This document shows positions 15,647 to 23,082 of a stretch of 64,000 nucleotides of DNA, piece after piece. The stretch comes from Eisenbergiella tayi (lineage in GTDB: Bacteria; Bacillota; Clostridia; Lachnospirales; Lachnospiraceae), in the NCBI RefSeq assembly GCF_001881565.1, contig NZ_MPDJ01000004.1, positions 101,105 to 165,104 on the forward strand, read 5' to 3'. Numbering within the stretch: position 1 is the stretch's first letter; every line of letters begins with the position of its first letter. The position numbers and the translations under genes are program-made. Under the pieces are notes generated by a model. It did not search any database. It saw nothing but the letters and a program-made list of their open reading frames with translations, and was not told the DNA's origin.

Positions 15647-18565
15647 TTAATACAGGTTCTCCAGCACGTCAAACATTTCTTTATCTTCCTTCAGCCTGTT
15701 GTCATTTCCCACAACACACAGGCAGTCATCCTCCATGAATGCCCTGATAACAGCAGCAAGGGAACGGATCGTATTTACATCTGCCCCCAGAAGCTCATCT
15801 CTTTCCCTCTGATAATCCTCATAGGTCTGGTTGGTAAGATAAGAACTCATGCCCCGAAGGCCTTTGGCTGCCGGATTCAATGGCGTATCCAGTTCGCTGA
15901 CAGCACCGATAATATACTGGGTCATGGTTCTTTCATCTCCATCAAAGGCTTCTATAAAATCAGCCGCCTTTTCATAGGCCTCCACCGTGCTCTTCAGATT
16001 CGGATCTCTGTAGGAAACGAAATAGCTGTCCCCGCTTTTCCCGAATGCACACATGCAGCCATAGGCTCCGCCCTTTACTCTTATCTCCTGCCACAGATAT
16101 TCATAGCTCATCATAACCTTTAATACCTTCAGAGCGCCGGTATAGGCCAGTCCCTTGTTTATAAAATTACCGGCCCGGCATACATACTGTACCTGGGATG
16201 CGGAAAGAAAGCCTTCATTCCTCTTTACCGGTTCAATTACGAAAGGTTTGGTCTCCACCGGTTCCTTATAAAGAGCTTCCTTCACCTGTCCGGCCAGCGC
16301 AATGAATTCCTCATAGTGATCCTCTGTGCCCACATAATCCAGCATCAGATTCTCCGGACGGAAAATGCAGCGTACCAAAGCCTCCAGCTTATGCTGCAAA
16401 TCTTCCCTGCGGCTGTCGAAATTCTTTTCCAGATCTGCCACAAGACGATAAAAAGGCATCCCGTTTACCTGCTCCTGGATAGCCGCAGGCCTTGAGAAAT
16501 AAGACATAGCACGGCTTGCCGCCACGGAATGGCCGGAGGAAATCAGATTGGACTGCAGTCTTGACTTTAACTCCGCCAGAATTTCATAAAGCCGTTTGCC
16601 GTCATCAAATTTGGATTTCAGCATAATTTCCTCTACGAGCTGTACTGTCCTGGGAAGATTGTCCTCCAGAGTCTTTGCCTTCATTTCGAAGGTAACAAGA
16701 CAATCCGACAGATTACGGGCATTGGTAAAGAAATTGGTAACCGACGTGATTCCTCCGGTTTCCATATTTATTTCATGGAACAATTCTCCGTAGGTGAAGT
16801 TTTCCGTATCCACATAACCAAGAACTGATTTCAAAATACCGATATACGGGAAAAGCTCCTCCGGAACCTGCTTCACATCAAACAGAAAACGGAAATAACT
16901 GATATGGTTCGTGAAAATATCATGATACATAACCGTAGTATCTCCGGTTTTCCGGATTTCGTTTACAAGAGGCTCTGCCTCCTTACGGATATCCTCTCTC
17001 TTCAGAAGAGGTATCGTTGCCAGGGCTTCTTTGGAATCCGGCGTTTCCTGATATTCCAGCAAGGCATGGGTTTCCTCCACAACCTCCTGTATCTGTTCGC
17101 TGCCGAAGCTTTCTTTCAGTGCTGCAAGCTTCTCTGTCAATATCCTGTCCCGTTCCTCGGCAAGGCCTTTCCGGGGCGCCAGGGTAAGAATACCTTTGTG
17201 CGTATTTTCAAGCATACATTCCCGGATAAGTTCTTCAAAATAAGAAGTTTCCGCTTTTTCCCGAAGCTTTTTATAGGTTTCCCCTGCCTCAATATGGATA
17301 AAAGGCTTTGCGTCATCATATAGCCAGCTGTCCAGAACCTGGAGTCCATACATGAGCCCTGCCGGATAAGAACCGAAATCCGCTTCCCTGTACCGGAATT
17401 CATAGAAATTCAATCCTGCGCGCAGCGCTTTTTTATCAATTCCCTTCTGGGAAAGTCTCCGCAAATTCTCTTCTATACATTCTACAAATTCAGCCTTCCG
17501 ATCCAGATTGGCATTCTTCGCCACTATGGTAAAATAGGACTGCCGGATGCCGCTTTCATAATAGCTGTAAATATCCTTTCCGATCCCCTTATCCAGAAGA
17601 GCCTGCTTTAAAGGCGCTCCCGGCGCGCTGCAAAGAGCATAATCCAAAATCTGGAAAGCGATATACCTTTCCCGATCCAGACTGTCTCCCACTACTATAT
17701 TATAAGTAAGATAGGTATTGTCCTCCTCCGGCTCGCTTTCCGTGATGGGATAAAACTTACCAGCCTCCGCACAGGCCTCAAACGGAGCCTGTACTCCGAT
17801 TTCCGAATCCACTGTAATTCTGTCAAAATGAGACAGATACGCCTCATCCAGATATTCCAGCTTTTCCGCCATATCCATATTTCCGTACAGATAAATATAA
17901 CTGTTGGAGGGATGATAATATTTTCTGTGGAAATCCAGGAACTGCTCATAGGTCAGATCCGGAATAGCCTCCGGATCCCCGCCGGATTCATTGGAATAGG
18001 ACGTATCAGGAAAAAGAATATTCGTTATTTCCCTTTCCAGCACATCATCCGGTGAAGAAAAAGCACCCTTCATTTCATTATATACCACACCATTGATGCT
18101 CAGCTCATCTTCAGGGCTTTCCATCTCATAATGCCAGCCCTCCTGCTCAAAAATCTTAGGTTCCTTATAAATATTAGGATAAAACACCGCATCCAGATAC
18201 ACATGCATCAAATTCTGGAAATCCTTATCATTACAGCTGGCGACAGGATATACAGTCTTATCCGGATAAGTCATGGCATTCAGAAAAGTATTCAGGCTCC
18301 CCTTTGCCAATTCAATAAAAGGATCCTTTACCGGAAAATCCCGGCTCCCTTCCAGTACGGAATGCTCCAGAATATGGGCAACCCCCGTACTATCCTCCGG
18401 CGGCGTACGAAAACCGATATAAAAAACCTTATTTTCATCATCATTGGAAAGCAACGCTATCCTGGCTCCGCTCTTTTTGTGCTCCAGAAGATAACTCATA
18501 GAGTTCAAATCTTCTATTTTCTTTTTTTCAACGAGTCTGTAGCTTGTCATTTCTTCAATTTTCAT
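15647..18565 (-). CDS. M16C zinc metallopeptidase (presequence protease-like)
   Basis: A 972-residue insulinase-family peptidase of the M16C (PreP/Cym1/HypA) group, which degrades oligopeptides inside a closed chamber. The inverted zinc motif HILEH is at 64-68, and a downstream acidic ligand region NGVVYNEMKG follows about 85 residues later. The four-domain length is as expected. ATG 18565 is chosen because AGGAG precedes it and the protein then opens MKIEEMTSYRLVEKK. No signal peptide, so cytoplasmic. It stands 58 bp upstream of the DUF4349 gene on the same strand. Confidence 0.93.
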   Translation of the reverse strand: MKIEEMTSYRLVEKKKIEDLNSMSYLLEHKKSGARIALLSNDDENKVFYIGFRTPPEDSTGVAHILEHSVLEGSRDFPVKDPFIELAKGSLNTFLNAMTYPDKTVYPVASCNDKDFQNLMHVYLDAVFYPNIYKEPKIFEQEGWHYEMESPEDELSINGVVYNEMKGAFSSPDDVLEREITNILFPDTSYSNESGGDPEAIPDLTYEQFLDFHRKYYHPSNSYIYLYGNMDMAEKLEYLDEAYLSHFDRITVDSEIGVQAPFEACAEAGKFYPITESEPEEDNTYLTYNIVVGDSLDRERYIAFQILDYALCSAPGAPLKQALLDKGIGKDIYSYYESGIRQSYFTIVAKNANLDRKAEFVECIEENLRRLSQKGIDKKALRAGLNFYEFRYREADFGSYPAGLMYGLQVLDSWLYDDAKPFIHIEAGETYKKLREKAETSYFEELIRECMLENTHKGILTLAPRKGLAEERDRILTEKLAALKESFGSEQIQEVVEETHALLEYQETPDSKEALATIPLLKREDIRKEAEPLVNEIRKTGDTTVMYHDIFTNHISYFRFLFDVKQVPEELFPYIGILKSVLGYVDTENFTYGELFHEINMETGGITSVTNFFTNARNLSDCLVTFEMKAKTLEDNLPRTVQLVEEIMLKSKFDDGKRLYEILAELKSRLQSNLISSGHSVAASRAMSYFSRPAAIQEQVNGMPFYRLVADLEKNFDSRREDLQHKLEALVRCIFRPENLMLDYVGTEDHYEEFIALAGQVKEALYKEPVETKPFVIEPVKRNEGFLSASQVQYVCRAGNFINKGLAYTGALKVLKVMMSYEYLWQEIRVKGGAYGCMCAFGKSGDSYFVSYRDPNLKSTVEAYEKAADFIEAFDGDERTMTQYIIGAVSELDTPLNPAAKGLRGMSSYLTNQTYEDYQRERDELLGADVNTIRSLAAVIRAFMEDDCLCVVGNDNRLKEDKEMFDVLENLY

Positions 18566-18716
18566 GTAACCATATCTCCTGTCTCTATTTACCCATTCCG
18601 GCTCCCGGCACATAACCTTCCCTGGCAGAATCCGGTAATATTTTATAAGTATATCACTTTTCCGATGTTTTATAAAGATTATTCGCCAAGACTCTTCTAT
18701 CCCGCTGAAACCGTGA

Positions 18717-19223
18717 TTATTCAGCCAGACTTCTCTGCATCACAACCGCAATATAATCCCCCTTATCAACCTCAGCCCCGGTCTTCGCAAATCCGTTCTT
18801 CTTCCAGAATGCTTCACTCTGCGGATTTCCCTTTGCATAGGCCAAACGTACAAACCGATACCCCTGATTCCTGATAAAATGAAAACTTTCATTCACAATC
18901 TCAGTGCCTGTCCCTTTTCCCTGCTCAGCCCGGGACATCATAAAAAAGCCAATATACGCAGTATGACTATCCGGATAATTAAACACCACGTCCATTACCG
19001 CGGCTAACCGGTTTTCCCTAAAAAATCCAACATAAAACTTATCCTCAAAGGTTTTCCCCGGAGGCAAAGCTGTCATATCATCAAGAACACTTTCCCTGGT
19101 CACAAACGGAGGACAAAATTCATAATACATCGGATTTCCTGCACATAACTCATATATAATATCCGCATCTTCCTCTGTCAATTCCCGCACCGCATACTTC
19201 CCGGACAATTCACCAATATTCAT
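18717..19223 (-). CDS. GNAT-family N-acetyltransferase
   Basis: A 168-residue GNAT fold. Core features are the beta4 strand (YIGFFMM), the acetyl-CoA binding loop (SRAEQGKGTGTEIV, form Q/RxxGxG/A), and the C-terminal VRLAYAKGNPQSEAFWKKNGF typical of the acetyltransferase_1 group. AAGGGGAAGG precedes ATG 19223. The substrate cannot be inferred. It is a separate unit between the peptidase and bioY. Confidence 0.88.
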   Translation of the reverse strand: MNIGELSGKYAVRELTEEDADIIYELCAGNPMYYEFCPPFVTRESVLDDMTALPPGKTFEDKFYVGFFRENRLAAVMDVVFNYPDSHTAYIGFFMMSRAEQGKGTGTEIVNESFHFIRNQGYRFVRLAYAKGNPQSEAFWKKNGFAKTGAEVDKGDYIAVVMQRSLAE

Positions 19224-19397
19224 CCACCTTCCCCTTTCAAAGCCTCAAACTCCCGCCCCGTTCCACCCATTTATAATATCGATATCCTACCATACATCCC
19301 CGAATAAATCCACCCCGCCCTTTCCTCCGCATTTCCCTCCTCCTCTTATCCAACCACCCCTTGTATCCAGAAACCAGACAAAAACAAAACAAAAAAG

Positions 19398-19440
19398 AAT
19401 GAAAAAACACGAATACCAAAACTCCGCATTTTTTCATTCC
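19398..19440 (-). terminator. Probable terminator of bioY
   Basis: GAATGAAAAAA and TTTTTTCATTC form an 11-bp inverted repeat about 30 bp beyond the bioY stop. On the minus strand it is followed by TTCTTTTTTGTTTTG. Confidence 0.55.
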
Positions 19441-19469
19441 CAATCATCTTATCTATCCACATCACCCGA

Positions 19470-20045
19470 TTACAGCTTCTCCAGCGTCTCCTTCTTAGGC
19501 GCCCCCTGAAGAATATCCGCACGGAACAGCTGCTTTCTTATCTGAAGCCCCAGCACAAAAGCAAAAGCCACCGAAACCACATCCTTAATCAAAAAAGGGA
19601 CCGAAACAAGCAAAGCCGATTCTGCAAACCCCATCTTCATCAGCACCATAAACTGAAAAATACCCAACAGATGACAAACCGCCAATCCAACAATACCAAG
19701 CCCCCAGCCAACAACCTTATTCTTTATCTGACACCCCAATCCGCACAAAAGCGCCAAAAACAGGAACCCCCAAATAAATCCTCCCGATTTACCAAACAAA
19801 ATCCCCAAGCCGCCTGCGAACCCCGAAAAAACCGGCACTCCCACAGCCCCCAGCAAAATATACACTCCCGCAGCCGCCATCCCCAGCTTCGCTCCCAAAA
19901 CCACACCCGTCAAAGCAATAGCAAAAGTCTGCAAAGTAACCGGCACCCCCGAAGGCATAGGCAAAGCAACCTGAGCAAGCACCGCTATCACCGCAGCAAA
20001 CATTCCCGTAATCACAATAGACCTCGTAGAAACTCTCTTCTCCAT
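19470..20045 (-). CDS. bioY: Biotin transporter BioY (ECF S component)
   Basis: Membrane S-component that captures biotin and works with the shared ECF energy module (EcfA1/A2/T, not in this window). The 191-residue protein has six hydrophobic helices and the BioY signatures VPVTLQTFAIALTGVVLGAKLG (substrate pocket region) and GVPVFSGFAGGLGILFGKSGGF. GGAGAGGGAGAGG precedes ATG 20045. Transcription is expected to be BirA-repressed: an operator overlaps its promoter at 20163-20191. No biotin synthesis genes adjoin, which suits a biotin auxotroph that scavenges. Confidence 0.95.
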   Translation of the reverse strand: MEKRVSTRSIVITGMFAAVIAVLAQVALPMPSGVPVTLQTFAIALTGVVLGAKLGMAAAGVYILLGAVGVPVFSGFAGGLGILFGKSGGFIWGFLFLALLCGLGCQIKNKVVGWGLGIVGLAVCHLLGIFQFMVLMKMGFAESALLVSVPFLIKDVVSVAFAFVLGLQIRKQLFRADILQGAPKKETLEKL

Positions 20046-20139
20046 AACAACCTCTCCCTCTCCAGGGATTTCCTCCCTAATCTGAATTTAAAATTATAAT
20101 CATAAAGGAAATCAAAAAAGACCCCCTCTCTACATTGGA

Positions 20140-20191
20140 AGTCTATCACGCGCCTTTTCAATTGTCAACTATTTATTTTTTTAGGTTAACA
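20140..20191 (-). promoter_or_regulatory. bioY promoter with overlapping BirA operator
   Basis: On the minus strand TTGACA (20163-20168) and TAGACT (20140-20145) are spaced by exactly 17 bp. The operator TGTTAAC-N15-GTTGACA (20163-20191) fits the BirA consensus TGTnAAC-N14-16-GTTnACA, and its proximal half-site covers the -35 hexamer, so bound BirA-biotin would block RNA polymerase. Confidence 0.8.
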
Positions 20192-20207
20192 TTTATCATA
20201 ACCCTAG

Positions 20208-20602
20208 CTGCCCCCGCGCCAGGTGTCCCTCACTTCCTTCCCATTTCGGATTCCTCTGCCAGGGGATTTTGCCTCCGGCTGTTTTTGGTTCCCGGTCCGC
20301 CTGCGTATCATCTGTGTTGACGGCTGCATCTCAAAAAAAGGGAGCTGTTTCTTACTGTTTTAAACACATGCTCCACTGCCCGCCCTTAGCGGCGCTATCT
20401 GACGACCAAAGGGATGAGTTTAAGCCGCGTTGGCAGAGGAACATGGGTTAAAAACAGTAAGAAACAGCCCCTTTTTTTGTCTGCAGCCGTCAACACAGAT
20501 GATACGCAGGCGGACCGGGAACCAAAAACAGCCGGAGGCAAAATCCCCTGGCAGAGGAATCCGAAATGGGAAGGAAACGGGACATCTGGCGCGGGGGCAG
20601 CG
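20208..20602. repeat. 395-bp near-perfect palindrome (large inverted repeat)
   Basis: 20234-20328 is the exact reverse complement of 20482-20576 (95 bp). Pairing continues outward to 20208 and 20602 with few mismatches and inward (GTTTCTTACTGTTT arms; then CTGCC/GGCAG and GCGGC/GCCGC). The interior is therefore almost fully paired as well. All open frames here are mirror images of one another and none is credible. The element begins 8 bp after the stop of the 137-residue protein gene and lies upstream of the bioY promoter. As DNA it could extrude a cruciform; as RNA, a very long hairpin. It is probably a non-autonomous mobile or dispersed repeat. Confidence 0.85.
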
Positions 20603-20610
20603 CAGCACCT

Positions 20611-21024
20611 TCACACAACAACTGCGCCCAGACCGAGCTTACTGATATGTACCTCCTCCACAATAATCGTATCCTTCTTTTCATGCAGTTCCTTACTGCC
20701 GACAATCTCCTCCACAGAGTACTCCCGGTTCACATACCCGGATTTTTTCCGTTTTTTACCGTCTGCCGTTTCCCACACACTCATTTTAAAACGTGCCTTC
20801 ATCTTCTTATAGGCCTTAAAGGAAGCGCTGTCCTTCTCCATATAAAAGACATGATTCTCCGGAGTGGTATCCGGCGCAACCTCCGTCAGCATGACACGTA
20901 TAATAATTTCCTTCAGCTTATGAGGAACATTCTCATCTTCCATGAGCTCCTCATAGGTGCTTCTGGCCCCCAGATAAATATTTGTCAAATCCTGAATGAT
21001 ATATTTGAAATCCTGATCCGCCAT
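20611..21024 (-). CDS. Conserved-looking protein of unknown function
   Basis: 137 residues, not recognised. A helical N-terminus (MADQDFKYIIQDLTNIYLGARSTYEELMED) is followed by a basic middle (KAYKKMKARFKMSVWETADGKKRKKSGYV) and a beta-rich, acidic end (IVGSKELHEKKDTIIVEEVHIS). No signal peptide or membrane helix. GAGGG precedes the ATG. It lies 51 bp downstream of the sigma-like gene on the same strand and is probably co-transcribed with it. Its 3' end abuts the large palindrome. Confidence 0.65.
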   Translation of the reverse strand: MADQDFKYIIQDLTNIYLGARSTYEELMEDENVPHKLKEIIIRVMLTEVAPDTTPENHVFYMEKDSASFKAYKKMKARFKMSVWETADGKKRKKSGYVNREYSVEEIVGSKELHEKKDTIIVEEVHISKLGLGAVVV

Positions 21025-21075
21025 TTTTCCCTCTGTTCTTTTCTATCACTTTTTTAAAAGTTCCAAATTCGCTTC

Positions 21076-21819
21076 TTACGCATTTGAGGTATTGATATCT
21101 TCTATATTATCTCCGGAAAACTGTACGGCTTCCATGATTTCCATCAATGTCATACCGGTTTCATCCGCCAGCTCCTGCATTGTCACCTTGCGTCCCAGGC
21201 TTTCCGCCAGTTCTTTTGCCTGTTCAGCTACCTGGTTCACTTTTTCGGCCATTTTATTGCCGGTTTCCTTTTCCTGGACATTGAGGGCTATATAACTCTC
21301 CATCGCTTCCATAATCATGCTTCCGAGCATGCCCTGGGCATCTGCAATATCTCCTGCCGTTTCCAGCATTTCCACCGCCATGGCAAGAGCTACATTCCCT
21401 TCTCCGATTAAATCCTCCAGAAGGGCCCCCTGTCCGGCATACAGCTTGGATATATCCACTACCTGAGGCAGATAGATTTCAATTAATTTCTGTTTGGCAT
21501 CATAATCGCCCGCCATAGCGGAGAGCGTTATCGCTTCTCTTTCTCCCGCCGAGAGCTCCTCCAGCAATTCCAGGCTTTCCAGATAGGTATCCAGATAATT
21601 GATCTCCTCAGCAGACAGATAATCCTCCGGCTGCAGAGGCTCCCCGATGCCGATCTTCTGCTCTTTCAGATATTCAAATACCATTTCCAGTTGTTTTTCA
21701 TCAAAGCCAAGAGGGAGAAAGGCTTCCTTCACCTGCTCCCTGCCTACACAGTTTCCCTGATTTTTAGCCAGGCGCTTGATTTCCTCCAGTGTATTTGCAA
21801 ATTGCTGCTCCTGATTCAT
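21076..21819 (-). CDS. Reduced sigma-70-like protein lacking promoter-recognition regions
   Basis: A 247-residue protein built from sigma-70 parts. The N-terminus (GNCVGREQVKEAFLPLGFDEKQLEMVFEYL) resembles region 1.1. AKQKLIEIYLPQVVDISKLYAGQGALLEDLIGEGNVALAMAVE matches region 2.1-2.2, the core polymerase-binding part. KVNQVAEQAKELAESLGRKVTMQELADETGMTLMEIMEAV matches region 3. The aromatic-rich 2.3-2.4 segment that melts and reads the -10 element is replaced by unrelated residues, and there is no region 4. It may bind polymerase without directing promoter recognition. AAGGAAGGAATG encloses the start. Confidence 0.75.
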   Translation of the reverse strand: MNQEQQFANTLEEIKRLAKNQGNCVGREQVKEAFLPLGFDEKQLEMVFEYLKEQKIGIGEPLQPEDYLSAEEINYLDTYLESLELLEELSAGEREAITLSAMAGDYDAKQKLIEIYLPQVVDISKLYAGQGALLEDLIGEGNVALAMAVEMLETAGDIADAQGMLGSMIMEAMESYIALNVQEKETGNKMAEKVNQVAEQAKELAESLGRKVTMQELADETGMTLMEIMEAVQFSGDNIEDINTSNA

Positions 21820-21883
21820 TCCTTCTTCCTTCCTGTCCGGGTATATTTATATTAAACTTTTCCTATTAGAAACCTTACCAGTC

Positions 21884-22795
21884 TTAATACCTGCCTGCTT
21901 CATGAGGCGGCTTGATATGCTCATGGGTATACAGATGATACTGGCAGTATTCATAATTTCCATAACATTTGGAGCAGAAACGGAATTCCAGCGTGGGATC
22001 ATCCTTTTCGGTTCTGCCGCAGATCGCACATTTATGTTTGGTAATCCCGGAGGGGGCATGAGTCTGCTTTTTGAAATCATGTCTCCGTTTCATCTGCTTC
22101 GGCGACATGTGGATATGGTTTCTGCTGGTCAGGAAGAATACAACAAAATTGAGTAAGGAAGAACCGATAACAAACCAGGTTACCATTCCTCCGGTGAGGC
22201 ATTCAAACACCAGCATGGCTCCGTAAACGATCCCCAGCCATTTCACCTTGATAGGGATGATAAACATAAGCAGAACCTGCATTTCCGGAAAGGTTGCCGC
22301 ATATGCCAGGAATATGGACATATTGATGTAGTAGGTACTGAAGGAGCCAAAATATACATGGATTCCGTTGCTTAAGGAATAGATAGTCTCCGTTCCCAAC
22401 GCTAACGGCTGCGCGCCTATAAGCAGGCAGTAAAGGAACAGAATGATACTTCCGGCAATTGTAAAAATCATACCTAAAAACAGGTAAAGATTGTACCGGT
22501 ATGTTCCCCATGTCCGCTCCAGCTGTGTTCCGATGGAGTAATAAAACACCAGCATTATCAATGTAAAAAACAAATTGGAGGAACTTGGCGGTATCAGAAT
22601 CCATGTAAAAAGCCTCCAAACCTGTCCATGAAGAAAAATTTCAAAGGGATCCAGGGTCAGATATCCCAAAAAGGCAGGATAGATCAACGAGATCAAATAT
22701 CCTACCGCATAGCATATAATCAAATACAATGAGATATTCGGTATGGCATATTTACCGAATTTTCTTTCGAATTTCGTGGAAAAACTGCTTCCCAT
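21884..22795 (-). CDS. Rhomboid-like membrane protein with C-terminal zinc ribbon
   Basis: A 303-residue protein with about six membrane helices and rhomboid-superfamily landmarks: GQVWRLFTWILIP in the L1 loop region and YYSIGTQLERTWGTYRYNLYLFLG, like the conserved E...WG segment. The catalytic GxSG serine and the His of active rhomboids are not apparent, so it is probably an inactive derlin/pseudorhomboid-type protein. The cytoplasmic tail holds CAICG...CSKCYGNYEYCQYHLYTHEH, two CxxC pairs plus Cys/His, a likely zinc ribbon. It precedes the sigma-like gene by 64 bp on the same strand. Confidence 0.75.
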   Translation of the reverse strand: MGSSFSTKFERKFGKYAIPNISLYLIICYAVGYLISLIYPAFLGYLTLDPFEIFLHGQVWRLFTWILIPPSSSNLFFTLIMLVFYYSIGTQLERTWGTYRYNLYLFLGMIFTIAGSIILFLYCLLIGAQPLALGTETIYSLSNGIHVYFGSFSTYYINMSIFLAYAATFPEMQVLLMFIIPIKVKWLGIVYGAMLVFECLTGGMVTWFVIGSSLLNFVVFFLTSRNHIHMSPKQMKRRHDFKKQTHAPSGITKHKCAICGRTEKDDPTLEFRFCSKCYGNYEYCQYHLYTHEHIKPPHEAGRY

Positions 22796-22999
22796 ACTAA
22801 TACTCCTATCTGCGGTTCACGCGGTTTCATTAATGAGTCTGTGCTCTTAAATATTGCTTTCCCTGCCTCAGAATGGTAAGCAGCCTAAGCGAATATATTC
22901 TATCATTTAGCTTGGAAAAAGTAAACGGAAGTATGCCGGAATTCATAAATGTTATAAAAAGTTTAGAAATTGCCAAATTTTTTTTAACATCATCTTTGG

Positions 23000-23028
23000 T
23001 TGCTTTTGCGCGACTGCTGTCGTATAAT
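23000..23028 (+). promoter_or_regulatory. Promoter of the activase gene
   Basis: TTGCTT (23000-23005) and TATAAT (23023-23028) with a 17-bp spacer, 54 bp before the start codon. Confidence 0.7.
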
Positions 23029-23082
23029 GTAAAAAGTTGTTCAAAGATACATTTTAATAAGTAGAAAGGGCGTTTTTACCAT

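Noticed and set aside
19237..19443. 68-codon frame downstream of the GNAT gene
   Set aside because: Poor start context and a translation rich in Arg, Gly, Phe and Cys; it runs through the bioY terminator hairpin.
20135..20812. Several overlapping open frames on both strands around the large palindrome
   Set aside because: They are mirror translations of the same inverted repeat and lack ribosome sites.
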